Shown here: positions 1 to 8,356 of the stretch, piece by piece
Position numbering within the stretch: the stretch's first letter is position 1
Layout: each line of letters opens with the position of its first letter
Origin: a virus
Length of the DNA: 30,337 bases
IMG/VR virus record: IMGVR_UViG_3300033553_000287
Span: 1 to 30,337 of that record
Reading direction: 5' to 3' (one strand)
Made by a program: the position numbers and the translations under genes
Notes under the pieces: model-generated
What the model saw: only the letters and a program-made list of their open reading frames with translations
The model's database searches: none
Told to the model about the DNA's origin: nothing

Positions 1-1647
1 GACCGGTCCCTGGCACTGTTTATGGTGTGCCGGGAAATGACGGTAGCCCTGGTATCGAAAGAATCCATCCTCACCTGCCTGACCGACAAGAATCACTACC
101 TGGCGGCTGCAGCACTGGACCGACGACCGGACCCCAATTCAGCACGGCAGTGGGTGTGGAAGTACACGTTGGCCAAGGTGATTGCCAAGTGGCAGGAAGA
201 ACAGGACCTTTTCGATGAATTCGATGATATGGATACCGATGGACCGACAGTGGAATCAACATCCAGTGCCACGGTTAAACCGGAACCTTCACCGAAAGAG
301 AAAAAGAAAACCATTCAGGACCTCCCGTTTGAGAAAGGTAACCACGAAAAGAATTCAATACTGTTCATGAAGCATGTCAGCCCGGTGGTCAGAGCCAATA
401 AGCAGTATTTCAAGTTCAACGGGAAATATTGGCAGGTGTACGGGGATGACCAGGTAGAACGTGACATTCAGAAGGCGTTAAAGGGTCGAGACTTCCCAAT
501 GGCCACCATCAACAACACCATCACGACGGTAAGGCGGTTCGCCACCCGAGACAGCTTCACGCCAGCCCGGACGATCATCAACTTTCGCAATGGTTGTATT
601 GATGTGGACGGATGGAAGATGGGACTGGTGGACCCCACTCTGATGGCGCACAACCGGGAACACCAGGCTCTCGGTATGTTGGATTTCGACTTCGACCCAG
701 AGGCCAGGTACCCCATGTTCCTGGAATTCCTGAATCAGATATTTGAGGGCGACCAGGAGAAAATCCGGTTGTTGAAACAACAGTTGGGTTACGCGATGGT
801 GTGGGATTACGACTTCCAGAAGATATTCCTCCACGTCGGTAAGTCCCGGTCAGGTAAAGGCACCATCATGAACAACATCCTCCCGGCACTGGTGGGTCGT
901 GAGTCGTTCGCGGCTACGTCGTTAAGTAGCATGGCCGGTGATCATGGCCTGGCCACACTCCAACATGCGAAGGTCGCTGTGATCGGGGATGCCCACCACG
1001 GGATGCGTGACCGGATCGGACGGTCGAAGGAAAACCTGCTGAATATATCCGGTAATGACTTCGTGAACATCAACCCGAAGAACAAGGATGAAATTACATG
1101 CAAGTTAGGTGCCAGACTGTTTATGGTCGCCAACGATGCACCACGGTTTGCTGACGGGGCAGACGCACTGGCTAACCGTTACGTCGTGCTGACATATGGT
1201 AGGTCCTTCGCTGGCAAGGAAGACCCGGGCCTGGCCACCAGACTGATGACTGAGATAGCGGGTATCTTTAACCTGGCACTCGAGGGGTTGTGTGACCTGG
1301 GTGTCACGGGCAAGTTCATCGAACCGAAGTCCAGTCAGGGCCATCGTGAAGAATCCATGATGACTCAGAACCCTGTCGGTTACTTCCGTAAATACTTCAT
1401 GACCCAGACAGGTGACGAGGAAGACCGGGTGTCGATCCGTGACACCTATGATGCCTTCGTTACCTACTGCCATGAACTCGATCTGAAGCCAATAGATAAG
1501 AAGTGGTTCGGTCGTCGCCTGCAGGACACCTCAGACACCTTGAGCGTCGGTCGAATGCTCAGTTCGGAAGGCCGGCATAAAGCCTATTTGGGGGTCAAGA
1601 TCGAGTGGGAGAAGTTGCGAGACTGGACGGATGATGACGATTTGTGA
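1..1647 (+). CDS. D5/P4-type phage primase-helicase, 5'-truncated by window edge
   Basis: SF3 (AAA+) replicative helicase of the phage/plasmid primase family, expected to unwind DNA at the phage origin. The frame is open from nt 1, upstream of the first ATG at nt 22, so the start and any N-terminal primase domain probably lie outside the window. At nt 838-864 the residues GKSRSGKGT form a Walker A loop. [10 protein letters not shown] (about nt 973-1002) is Walker B-like. [20 protein letters not shown] (about nt 1120-1180) resembles the SF3 motif C/sensor region of D5 and P4 alpha proteins. The stretch before the ATPase is acidic and linker-like ([10 protein letters not shown]). The gene ends 21 nt before a rho-independent terminator, so it is probably the last gene of the replication operon. 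Family assignment is firm; the presence of a primase domain is inferred. Confidence 0.87.
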   Translation, partial: DRSLALFMVCREMTVALVSKESILTCLTDKNHYLAAAALDRRPDPNSARQWVWKYTLAKVIAKWQEEQDLFDEFDDMDTDGPTVESTSSATVKPEPSPKEKKKTIQDLPFEKGNHEKNSILFMKHVSPVVRANKQYFKFNGKYWQVYGDDQVERDIQKALKGRDFPMATINNTITTVRRFATRDSFTPARTIINFRNGCIDVDGWKMGLVDPTLMAHNREHQALGMLDFDFDPEARYPMFLEFLNQIFEGDQEKIRLLKQQLGYAMVWDYDFQKIFLHVGKSRSGKGTIMNNILPALVGRESFAATSLSSMAGDHGLATLQHAKVAVIGDAHHGMRDRIGRSKENLLNISGNDFVNINPKNKDEITCKLGARLFMVANDAPRFADGADALANRYVVLTYGRSFAGKEDPGLATRLMTEIAGIFNLALEGLCDLGVTGKFIEPKSSQGHREESMMTQNPVGYFRKYFMTQTGDEEDRVSIRDTYDAFVTYCHELDLKPIDKKWFGRRLQDTSDTLSVGRMLSSEGRHKAYLGVKIEWEKLRDWTDDDDL

Positions 1648-1668
1648 CCTGAGAATGTTCTACCATTG

Positions 1669-1692
1669 ACCGCTTTCGAGCGGTTTCTTTTT
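1669..1692 (+). terminator. Rho-independent terminator after the primase-helicase gene
   Basis: A 6-bp perfect stem (ACCGCT, 1669-1674, with AGCGGT, 1679-1684) is closed by a TTCG tetraloop and followed directly by TTCTTTTT. UUCG is an unusually stable RNA loop. It separates the replication gene from the packaging and structural genes. Confidence 0.85.
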
Positions 1693-1754
1693 GTCTGAAA
1701 TCTGTCCTCAAAAGCTGGCACCACATTGTTCCTTTAAAGGGGACAAGAAGATCA

Positions 1755-1816
1755 ATTAAACCGTTTATTGACAATAACCACTACAGTTAAAAAGACAATT
1801 CAACAAACGGTTTAAT
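1755..1816. repeat. 12-bp inverted repeat, operator- or origin-like
   Basis: ATTAAACCGTTT (1755-1766) is repeated as its exact reverse complement, AAACGGTTTAAT (1805-1816), with 38 bp between. Each arm is itself nearly palindromic around the central C/G, as repressor half-sites often are. A perfect -35-like TTGACA (1768-1773) directly abuts the left arm, but I see no good -10 at the right distance. The function is unknown: paired operators or a terminase/replication protein site are possible. Confidence 0.55.
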
Positions 1817-2024
1817 ATGTTCCCATAGATGTGGGGATTTGGACCCACAGAAAATTTCTACAGTGACGCCGTAACTAATTGATTCATATAGAATATAGTC
1901 TCTTTTGTCCCTTTGTCCTTTTATTATCTATATCTATAGTAATATTAATATATAAAAGAGAGGATTTCCCGAAGATTCCCCGGTGTTCCGTGTGGCTGAA
2001 TCTACAGCAAGAAGGTGCATTTAT

Positions 2025-2048
2025 CGGGACATGAGGACATGGGGACAA
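2025..2048 (+). repeat. Three tandem 8-bp GGGGACAT-like repeats (iteron-like)
   Basis: CGGGACAT, GAGGACAT and GGGGACAA run head to tail at 2025-2048. The same core occurs at 1739-1746 (GGGGACAA), next to the palindrome CCTTTAAAGG (1731-1740). It occurs on the other strand at 1905-1911 (TTGTCCC) and 1913-1918 (TTGTCC). The position just upstream of the terminase small subunit gene is that of the lambda cosB/R sites bound by gpNu1, so a packaging-initiation site is the leading guess. This is inference from position and repetition only. Confidence 0.45.
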
Positions 2049-2130
2049 CCCACTATAATTCAACAGTTGGTTGATAACCCACAGGTGGTGAAAATCGCGA
2101 GTGGTTTAATTCACGAAATACAACTGATCG

Positions 2131-2158
2131 TTGATCACGCATTGTTTAGGTGTATGAT
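2131..2158 (+). promoter_or_regulatory. Sigma70-like promoter for the terminase/head operon
   Basis: TTGATC (2131-2136) and TATGAT (2153-2158) are spaced by 16 bp and lie about 40 bp before the chosen terminase small subunit start. Each hexamer differs from consensus by one or two bases. This is the best promoter match upstream of the structural genes. Confidence 0.6.
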
Positions 2159-2198
2159 ACGTAAATCACTTCTCAGTCAACCCAACAACCGGATTCAC

Positions 2199-2780
2199 AT
2201 GGCAAGCAAAGCGTCGGACTTCCAGCAACTCATTCGTGGTGCGAGCATCAACCAGCTTGGTCAGTTGTTCGACCTGGATCGACGCACCGTGGCTGACCGG
2301 CTGAAGGACGTGCAACCGTGTGGTACCCGTAGCACCTTCCCGATCTACAAGATATCGGAAGTGGCCGAACTGCTGGTCGTCGGATACATGGGTGCTGGTA
2401 AGCTGAGTGAAGCCCAAAAACTCAAACGTGCCGGGTCCGAAAAAGACTACTGGGACTCCCAGTTGAAGCGTCAGAAGTACATGGAAAACATGGGTGACCT
2501 CTGGCGAACCGAGAAGGTGATCGAGGTCTTTGCTGACGTATTCAAGCTGTTCCGGGAGACCGTGGTGGTCTTCGCTGACGAAATGGAACATGAGTCCGGA
2601 CTGAGCAATGCACAGATCGAGAAGGTCAAGGGTTTCTGTGATGGTCTGCTGATCGAAGTCCAGTCCAAGCTGGTCGGTTTGGAAATTCCCGAGGAAGGCG
2701 ACCACGACACGGTTGATTTGGGGGACGATCCCACGACGACCAACGAGGACGACGACCTGGTTGCACTGGGATTGGTGTGA
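2199..2780 (+). CDS. Terminase small subunit (Nu1-like)
   Basis: DNA-recognition subunit of the packaging terminase, expected to bind the phage packaging site and recruit the large subunit. The 193-residue product starts MASKASDFQQLIRG. It carries an N-terminal helix-turn-helix-like segment (INQLGQLFDLDRRTVADRLK, about residues 18-37), typical of Nu1/DUF1441 small subunits, then a charged helical centre and an acidic C-terminus (DDPTTTNEDDD). I chose ATG 2199 over upstream in-frame starts because the homology-like sequence begins there and the promoter (2131-2158) precedes it. Its Shine-Dalgarno sequence is weak. The terminase large subunit starts one base after the stop. The assignment rests on the HTH and on synteny. 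Confidence 0.82.
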   Translation: MASKASDFQQLIRGASINQLGQLFDLDRRTVADRLKDVQPCGTRSTFPIYKISEVAELLVVGYMGAGKLSEAQKLKRAGSEKDYWDSQLKRQKYMENMGDLWRTEKVIEVFADVFKLFRETVVVFADEMEHESGLSNAQIEKVKGFCDGLLIEVQSKLVGLEIPEEGDHDTVDLGDDPTTTNEDDDLVALGLV

Positions 2781-2781
2781 C

Positions 2782-4893
2782 GTGAGTCACTTCACGGAGG
2801 GCTCCACCCGGGAGACCAAGTTTTACAAAACCTTGAAGTCGATCATCGTTGACCTGTCAGAAGTGCTGTTGCCTCCGGAGCGAATCAAAGTTTCCGATGC
2901 TGCTGAGAAATACTTCCGGATTCACAACCCACCGGCCTACACTGGACCCTACCTGAACTCGAAGGTGCCGTACCTGCAGGAGCCCATGGATACCTTGGAA
3001 TCACGGGACTTCACGGCTGTCTGCATCGTTGCGCCGGCACAGTCAGGTAAGACCAACATGTCCCTGGCCTGGTTGTCGTACAACGTGGTTTGCGACCCAT
3101 CGGACTTCATGATCGTTGAGAAATCGCAAACCGAGTCGAAGAACTTTTCGATGATGAAAGTGGACCGGATGATCCGGCACTCACCCCAGATCAATTCCCG
3201 GCTGATCCAGCGTCGTACCGCATCCAACATCCACGACAAGAAATTCAAGTCGGGCACGTTCCTGACGATGACCTGGCCCACGGTCAACAGCTTGTCGGGT
3301 AAGACCGTTCGCCGGGTATCCCTGTCGGATTACGACCGGATGGATCAGGACATCGGGGGTGAGGGTTCCCCGTTCGACATGGCCCGTCGCCGGACCAACA
3401 CGTACAAGCGACTGGGGATGACCTACGTCGAGTCCAGCCCATCCTACGACTCACTGAACCCCCGGTGGCGACCGGTCACACCACACGAAGGTCCCCCGAC
3501 GAACGGTATCGTGGGTATCTTCAACCGGGGTGATCGACGCCTCCGGTACTGGCAGTGCCCGCATTGCGACGAATGGTTTGAACCGACGTTCAAGACACTC
3601 AGGTGGCCTGCCAGCGATGACGTGATGGAGTCTGCCGAGAATGTTTACATGGCCTGTCCACATTGCTTCGATGAAAACGGAGCCATGATCACCCAGGACA
3701 TGCGGGCAGAGTTGGACGCCAACGGTGTGTGGCTCAGGGATGGAGAACTGATCGACAAGCACGGTAACCGGTCGGGTAAATTCCGGCGATCCGACATTGC
3801 CTCGTTCTGGCTCAAGGGTCCGGCCGCGGCATTCGCTCAGTGGAAAACACTGGTGATCAACTACCTGCTGGCTATGCAGGATTATGAGTCTACTGGGAAC
3901 GATCGACCTTTAAAAACAACGGTTAACACCGATCAGGGTGAAGTTTACGTACCCCCGCACATTGCCGAGGCCAGGGCACCGGAAGACCTGATGGCTCGAG
4001 CGAAGGACATCGGGGAGAAAGTGGTTCCGACGAATGTACGGTTTCTGGTCGCCACCATCGACGTGCAGGGCAACCGGTTCGAAGTTCAGGTGCACGGGGT
4101 TGTGCCAGCAACCAACGGTTTTGATCTTGTGATAATCGACCGTTTTGATATCCGGAAGTCAGAAAGATACGACCAGGACGGTGAGCGATTCTGGGTCAAT
4201 CCGGGTGCTTACCCCGAGGACTGGGACATGATCACGGAAAAAGTCCTTGACAAGACTTATCTCACTGATGAATCTGATGTTCGACAGATGGCCATTCGCA
4301 CGGTATTATGTGACTCAGGTGGTCGGGCTGGCGTTACAACCAACGCTTATGATTACTACCGAAGGTTGAAGCAGGAAGGTTACGGTGGTCGGTTCTGGTT
4401 GGTGAAAGGTGACGGTATGAAGACCTCACCACGGGTCAGAAAGACCTATCCCGACTCAGGACGAAAGGATCGGAAGGCCGGGGGTCGAGGTGAGATACCG
4501 GTTTTGATGTTGAACACCGATCTCCTGAAAGACTGGCTCGACAAGGCACTGGGAAGGGAAGAACCAGGCGGTAATCACATAGCGTTCCCTGACTGGCTCG
4601 GGTTGGATTTTTTCAAAGAGCTCTGTGTCGAGGTGAAGAACCCACAGAACGGAAAGTGGGAAAACCCGAAGAAGCTCAGGAACGAGAGTACCGACTTGAT
4701 CACATACTGCTACGCCGGATTGATCTTCCTCCGGGTAGAGAAAATGAATTTGGCAGAGCCACCAACATGGGCTGCAGAGTGGGACAACAACCCACTGGTA
4801 ACCGATCTGGACAGTAGGAACCCGGTGAAGCCACAGCAGAGTGAAGATGGTGGACTGGACGAACTGAAGAAATTGGCAAGTCAACTGGGGTGA
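2782..4893 (+). CDS. Terminase large subunit (lambda gpA family)
   Basis: ATPase-nuclease motor that cuts concatemeric DNA and pumps it through the portal. From GTG 2782 the protein is 703 residues, close to lambda gpA (641). Walker A is APAQSGKT (residues 84-91) and the Walker B-like segment is LSDYD (about 181-185). Two CPHC-type pairs (C259/C262 and C292/C295) form a zinc-ribbon-like element seen in gpA-type proteins. The C-terminal nuclease half contains ATIDVQGNRFEVQV and TVLCDSGG. GTG 2782 is preferred because it lies one base after the small subunit stop and begins the conserved N-terminus (SHFTEGSTRETKF). An upstream in-frame ATG lies inside the small subunit gene. Family assignment is secure. 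Confidence 0.95.
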   Translation: MSHFTEGSTRETKFYKTLKSIIVDLSEVLLPPERIKVSDAAEKYFRIHNPPAYTGPYLNSKVPYLQEPMDTLESRDFTAVCIVAPAQSGKTNMSLAWLSYNVVCDPSDFMIVEKSQTESKNFSMMKVDRMIRHSPQINSRLIQRRTASNIHDKKFKSGTFLTMTWPTVNSLSGKTVRRVSLSDYDRMDQDIGGEGSPFDMARRRTNTYKRLGMTYVESSPSYDSLNPRWRPVTPHEGPPTNGIVGIFNRGDRRLRYWQCPHCDEWFEPTFKTLRWPASDDVMESAENVYMACPHCFDENGAMITQDMRAELDANGVWLRDGELIDKHGNRSGKFRRSDIASFWLKGPAAAFAQWKTLVINYLLAMQDYESTGNDRPLKTTVNTDQGEVYVPPHIAEARAPEDLMARAKDIGEKVVPTNVRFLVATIDVQGNRFEVQVHGVVPATNGFDLVIIDRFDIRKSERYDQDGERFWVNPGAYPEDWDMITEKVLDKTYLTDESDVRQMAIRTVLCDSGGRAGVTTNAYDYYRRLKQEGYGGRFWLVKGDGMKTSPRVRKTYPDSGRKDRKAGGRGEIPVLMLNTDLLKDWLDKALGREEPGGNHIAFPDWLGLDFFKELCVEVKNPQNGKWENPKKLRNESTDLITYCYAGLIFLRVEKMNLAEPPTWAAEWDNNPLVTDLDSRNPVKPQQSEDGGLDELKKLASQLG

Positions 4894-4895
4894 GC

Positions 4896-5153
4896 ATGGA
4901 CAATCAGCATCGTAAAATCAGCGGATACCGGGAACTTGATCAGGCAGAAATCGACCTGGTGAACGAGGTGGAGCAGATGGCTGAAGAAGTCGGTTCCCTG
5001 GTTGAGCGACTTGAGCGAACCACGATTATTCGTGATTCAGTAAACACGAACGAACCTATGTTCGATCAACGGTGGGTCGATATTGGCAAGACTGACCTTC
5101 AAACAGGTTTCATGGCCCTTGTCCGATCAATTGCAAAACCGGAGTCGTTTTGA
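4896..5153 (+). CDS. Acb2/Tad1-hairpin (DUF7681-like) protein, candidate anti-CBASS cyclic-nucleotide sponge
   Basis: This small 85-residue helical protein matches the Acb2 pattern: YRELDQAEIDLVNEV, then a second helix (VGSLVERL), then RWVDIGKTDLQTGFMALVRS and a terminal PESF. Acb2 of Pseudomonas phage PaMx33 binds cyclic di- and trinucleotides and blocks CBASS immunity. ATG 4896 is chosen because GGGG at 4887-4890 is well spaced; an in-frame GTG at 4890 is too close. With this start the tyrosine is residue 11, as in Acb2 Y11, but the residue equivalent to the ligand-contacting K26, as I recall it, is glutamate (E26). The gene sits between terminase and gpW and overlaps the latter by one base. 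Family membership is likely; sponge activity is uncertain because of E26. Confidence 0.75.
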   Translation: MDNQHRKISGYRELDQAEIDLVNEVEQMAEEVGSLVERLERTTIIRDSVNTNEPMFDQRWVDIGKTDLQTGFMALVRSIAKPESF

Positions 5154-5356
5154 TGACTCTCTCTGAGAGATTGCAGGAAGCCGAAACTGAATATCACGCT
5201 CTGATGACCGGGACGAAAGCCCGGGTTGTGGTTGATCAGAATGGTGAAAGGGTTGAATTTACAGCGGCCAATGCTTCCCGGCTTGCTCAGTACATCGACG
5301 CACTGAAACAGCAGATCGGTGGTAGTAATCGTGGACCCATGCGGGTGTATTTCTGA
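5153..5356 (+). CDS. gpW-like head-tail connector
   Basis: This 67-residue protein matches lambda gpW (68 residues), which joins the filled head below the portal and allows gpFII to bind. The sequence has the gpW layout: an N-terminal helix (LSERLQEAETEYHALMTG), a beta hairpin (ARVVVDQNGERVEFT), a second helix (ANASRLAQYIDALKQQI) and a short basic tail (GPMRVYF). ATG 5153 overlaps the preceding TGA. The stop overlaps the portal ATG at 5356, so these genes are translationally coupled. The order terminase-W-portal-protease is that of lambda, apart from the Acb2-like gene inserted before it. Confidence 0.9.
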   Translation: MTLSERLQEAETEYHALMTGTKARVVVDQNGERVEFTAANASRLAQYIDALKQQIGGSNRGPMRVYF

Positions 5357-7008
5357 TGCCAGACCATCAGTGGGATTTGTTGAACGACACGACGCAATCG
5401 GCTAACTCTTACGAGGGTGCCAGTCACGTCAACCGAGAGCTCGCCATGTGGCACCCGGCTCTCCGATCCGCTGACGCTGAAATCCTGCCAGACAAAGATT
5501 CTCTGGACGCACGGTCTCTCGACCTGCAGCGGAACGATGGTTATATCCACGGTGCAGTCCAGAACCACAAAGATTCCATCGTTGGTGGCTTCTACCGACT
5601 CAACGCCAAACCGAACTTCAAGCATCTGGGTCTGAATGAAAAGTGGGCCGAGAAGTTTCAGGAAGCTGTTGAAGCCCGGTTCAGTCTTGCTGCCGAGTCA
5701 CCGGAATGCTGGTTCGACGCTTCCCGTCAGATGACATTCTCCGAAATGATCAGGCTTGCCATCGGCACATCCATGATGGCAGGTGAATCTCTCGGTACCG
5801 CTGAGTGGATCAAGAGCGGACGCCGGCCGTTCAAGACTGCGATCCAGATGGTTGACCCCATTCGACTGAGCAACCCTTACGGTGAGATCAACGATCTGAA
5901 CTGGCGCAAAGGTATCCGGTTCGACCCGCGTGGCCGGCCTATTGAGTATGCAATCCGGTACACCATGCCTGGCGACTTCTGGGAATTTAACAACCAGTAC
6001 CGCTGGAAGCAGATACCAGCACGGAAACCATGGGGTCGCAAGCAGGTCCTTCACTACTTTGAATCGTATCGTGTTGGCCAGAGCCGCGGTGTGAGTGACA
6101 TGGTGTCGATCCTCAAGCAGTCGAAGATGGTCGGCAAGTACCAGGACACCGTGCTTCAGAACGCTGTGTTGAATGCGACCTATGCAGCCGCCATTGAGTC
6201 CGACATGCCACCGGCTGATGCGTTTGAGTCAATCGGCGGGGGTGATGAGGGGCAAACCAAGTGGGCCGCAAACTACCTGAAGTCCGTAGCTGCTTACACC
6301 GGTTCCAGTAAGAACATGCACATCGACGGTATTCGTATCCCACACATGTATCCGGGTACGAAGTTGAAGTTGCAGAACGCCGGACAACCAGGGGGTGTGG
6401 GGACCGGGTTCGAGGAAAGCCTGTTACGCCATCTGGCGGCTGGTTTGGGGATGTCCTACGAAGAATTCTCGCACGACTTCACCAAAACCAATTATTCCAG
6501 TGCCCGGGCTGCAATGGGTGAAACCTATAAGCGTCTGCAGGGTCGCAAGAAAGCCGTTGCTGATAAGTTTGCCACGGACGTTTACCGGCTCTGGTTTGAA
6601 GAACAACTGAACTCTGGTGGGTTTGACGACATCCTGCCGGCCAATGCCCCCAACTTCTATGAAGGGCTCAATGCCGATGCGTATTGTGCCTGCTCCTGGA
6701 TCGGCGCTCCACGCGGCCAGATTGATGAACTGAAAGAGACGCAGGCGGCCATCAAACGTATCGAGGCAGGTTTGAGCACCTACGAAAAAGAGTGTGCCCG
6801 CTTTGGTGAGGACTTCCGTGAAGTCTTCCGCCAGAAGATGCGAGAGCAACACATGATTGATGACATGGGTTTGCGTCTGTCCTCGGGTGAGGACGGGTCG
6901 GGAACAATGGACGCTGGCGGTAACGCTTCCAACGAAAGCCCGAAGCGGGCAACCGCCAATGACGAACCCAAACCAGACGATAACTCGGAGGATGAAGACG
7001 ATGCCTAA
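5356..7008 (+). CDS. Portal protein (lambda gpB family)
   Basis: The dodecameric portal forms the head vertex through which DNA enters and leaves, and it nucleates capsid assembly. The 550-residue length is close to lambda gpB (533). Lambda-portal features include DLQRNDGYIHGAVQNHKDSI near the N-terminus, MVDPIRLSNPYGEIND, the SRGVSDMVSILKQ helix and YEEFSHDFTKTNYSSARAAM, which is strongly conserved across gpB-type portals. The C-terminus is acidic and low-complexity (DDNSEDEDDA). The start overlaps the gpW stop and the end overlaps the protease start by 8 nt (ATGCCTAA). Confidence 0.95.
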   Translation: MPDHQWDLLNDTTQSANSYEGASHVNRELAMWHPALRSADAEILPDKDSLDARSLDLQRNDGYIHGAVQNHKDSIVGGFYRLNAKPNFKHLGLNEKWAEKFQEAVEARFSLAAESPECWFDASRQMTFSEMIRLAIGTSMMAGESLGTAEWIKSGRRPFKTAIQMVDPIRLSNPYGEINDLNWRKGIRFDPRGRPIEYAIRYTMPGDFWEFNNQYRWKQIPARKPWGRKQVLHYFESYRVGQSRGVSDMVSILKQSKMVGKYQDTVLQNAVLNATYAAAIESDMPPADAFESIGGGDEGQTKWAANYLKSVAAYTGSSKNMHIDGIRIPHMYPGTKLKLQNAGQPGGVGTGFEESLLRHLAAGLGMSYEEFSHDFTKTNYSSARAAMGETYKRLQGRKKAVADKFATDVYRLWFEEQLNSGGFDDILPANAPNFYEGLNADAYCACSWIGAPRGQIDELKETQAAIKRIEAGLSTYEKECARFGEDFREVFRQKMREQHMIDDMGLRLSSGEDGSGTMDAGGNASNESPKRATANDEPKPDDNSEDEDDA

Positions 7009-8317
7009 ACCGATTGATTTGCGGTCGAGGCTGCTGAACCACCCTCTCATGATGTCACAGGAATGTGCTGAAGGGTTTGCTGCCCTGGCACCTGAGTCGT
7101 TCATGATCGAAGACCGATCCACCGAGGTGGGGGAGTTGATGTACGACTTTGCCTTCGGTGAGGGTCCACAGCGAAAGCCGTATCGGATGGTTGGTGATTC
7201 CGCGGTAATCCCGATCACCGGGACACTGTTGCATCGGTTTGGTGGTTCGTACTCAGGGGCAACCGGGTACGACTACATCAAGGCTGTTTTCGACATTGCC
7301 CTGGAAGACGAGGATGTGAAAGGCATCATCTTCGATGTCCACTCCGGTGGTGGTCAGGTTGATGGTGCTTTTGAACTGTCGGACCATATTTTCGCCAACC
7401 GGGATGTGAAGCCTTCCATTTCCGTGGTCAATGCACACGCTTATTCAGCCGCCTATCTGCTGGCCAGTGCAGCCGGCAAGATGGTGGTACCGAAGACCGG
7501 AGGTGCCGGGTCCATCGGTGTCGTAGTGATGCACATGGACGTATCCAAGGCACTGGACAACATGGGTGTGAAGATCAGCTTCATTCATGCAGGCAAGCAC
7601 AAGGTTGATGGGAACCCGTATCAGACATTACCCGAAGGGGTGCGGGAACGAATTCAAGCCCGGATTGACGAGTCATACAGTATGTTTACGGACGCTGTAG
7701 CGCGTTACCGGGGTTTGAGTACCGAGGCTGTGAAGGCGACAGAGGCACAGACATTCAGTGCCAAAGAAGCTGTCAGTCTCGGATTGGTGGATGCAGTTGT
7801 TTCTCCCTCAGAGGCAATAACCGCGTTCGTAGCCGAGTTGAACGGCGAATCACAGGAGAAGGATGCTATGGCAACTTCAAATAATGCCGCCACTGTAGCC
7901 GGTCAGCAGGCCGCGGACACAGGCGGTGAAGGTAAGACTTTTACCCAGGCTGATCTGGACGCTGCCCGGAGTGAAGGTATGACTGCCGGTACCAAGGCAG
8001 AACATGACCGGATTTCCGCAGTGGTGAACGGTGAACACTTCAAAGGACGTGAAGGTCTGGCGAAGAAAATGCTGGCAAACCAATCTCTTTCTGCCGACGA
8101 AATCAACGAAATGTTGTCGGAAGCACAAGCGGTTGTTCCTGAACAGACGAAGGCCAAGGGTGGTAATGCGTTTGAAGAAGCAATGGGTCAAACGCTGAAC
8201 CCGGAAGTCGGTGCTGAAAATCAGGAAGAACCTGGTGCTGAAGCAGGAGAAGACATTGGTGCCCGGATACTTGGGAACTATGCCAAGGCTTCTGGCCTGA
8301 AGTTCGAAACTAAGTAA
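7001..8317 (+). CDS. Capsid assembly protease with C-terminal scaffold (lambda gpC-like, S49 family)
   Basis: ClpP-fold serine peptidase that processes head proteins during prohead maturation. The length, 438 residues, is almost that of lambda gpC (439). FDVHSGGGQVDG (about 111-122) forms the oxyanion/strand region, and AHAYSAAYLLASAA carries the likely nucleophile Ser149. AGKHKVDGNPY supplies the candidate general-base lysine (Lys199 or Lys201). The SppA-like domain ends near residue 285. A helical scaffold-like tail follows (FTQADLDAARSEGM onward). ATG 7001 lies 9 nt after GGAGG (6987-6991); ATG 6992 abuts that site and is less likely. It overlaps the portal gene by 8 nt. Confidence 0.93.
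   Translation: MPKPIDLRSRLLNHPLMMSQECAEGFAALAPESFMIEDRSTEVGELMYDFAFGEGPQRKPYRMVGDSAVIPITGTLLHRFGGSYSGATGYDYIKAVFDIALEDEDVKGIIFDVHSGGGQVDGAFELSDHIFANRDVKPSISVVNAHAYSAAYLLASAAGKMVVPKTGGAGSIGVVVMHMDVSKALDNMGVKISFIHAGKHKVDGNPYQTLPEGVRERIQARIDESYSMFTDAVARYRGLSTEAVKATEAQTFSAKEAVSLGLVDAVVSPSEAITAFVAELNGESQEKDAMATSNNAATVAGQQAADTGGEGKTFTQADLDAARSEGMTAGTKAEHDRISAVVNGEHFKGREGLAKKMLANQSLSADEINEMLSEAQAVVPEQTKAKGGNAFEEAMGQTLNPEVGAENQEEPGAEAGEDIGARILGNYAKASGLKFETK
7868..8317 (+). CDS. Scaffold protein from an in-frame internal start (Nu3-like)
   Basis: In lambda, the scaffold Nu3 is translated from an internal start in frame inside gene C. The same layout is visible here. Met290 of the protease (ATG 7868) is preceded by GGAG at 7855-7858, 9 nt upstream, and begins MATSNNAATVAGQQ, exactly where the peptidase domain ends. 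The product would be 149 residues, rich in Ala, Glu, Gln and Lys with predicted helices, typical of scaffolds. Its stop is shared with the protease. The internal ribosome site is seen in the sequence; its use is inferred. Confidence 0.7.
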   Translation: MATSNNAATVAGQQAADTGGEGKTFTQADLDAARSEGMTAGTKAEHDRISAVVNGEHFKGREGLAKKMLANQSLSADEINEMLSEAQAVVPEQTKAKGGNAFEEAMGQTLNPEVGAENQEEPGAEAGEDIGARILGNYAKASGLKFETK

Positions 8318-8356
8318 TTGGTGTCGGGCTCTCATTAACTGAAGGGGAGAACACGT

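Larger units (their letters stand above)
1648..2198. other. 551-bp regulatory/packaging intergenic region
   Basis: This gene-free stretch is much more AT-rich than its surroundings, especially 1860-1970 with runs of TATA-like sequence. It holds the terminator, the 12-bp inverted repeat, the CCTTTAAAGG palindrome, the GGGACA repeats and a promoter at 2131-2158. A frame is open over 1983-2198 in phase with terminase, but the peptide looks random and lies upstream of the promoter, so I treat it as non-coding. A cos or pac site is expected here by analogy with lambda; no cohesive-end site is recognisable by eye. Confidence 0.6.

Noticed and set aside
1983-2198. In-frame N-terminal extension of the terminase small subunit
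   Set aside because: The peptide looks random, contains the GGGGACA repeats, and lies upstream of a promoter at 2131-2158; terminase-like sequence begins at ATG 2199.
6424-7218. 264-residue antisense open frame
   Set aside because: It lies wholly opposite the portal and protease genes, has no recognisable motif, and no leftward promoter or ribosome site is seen.
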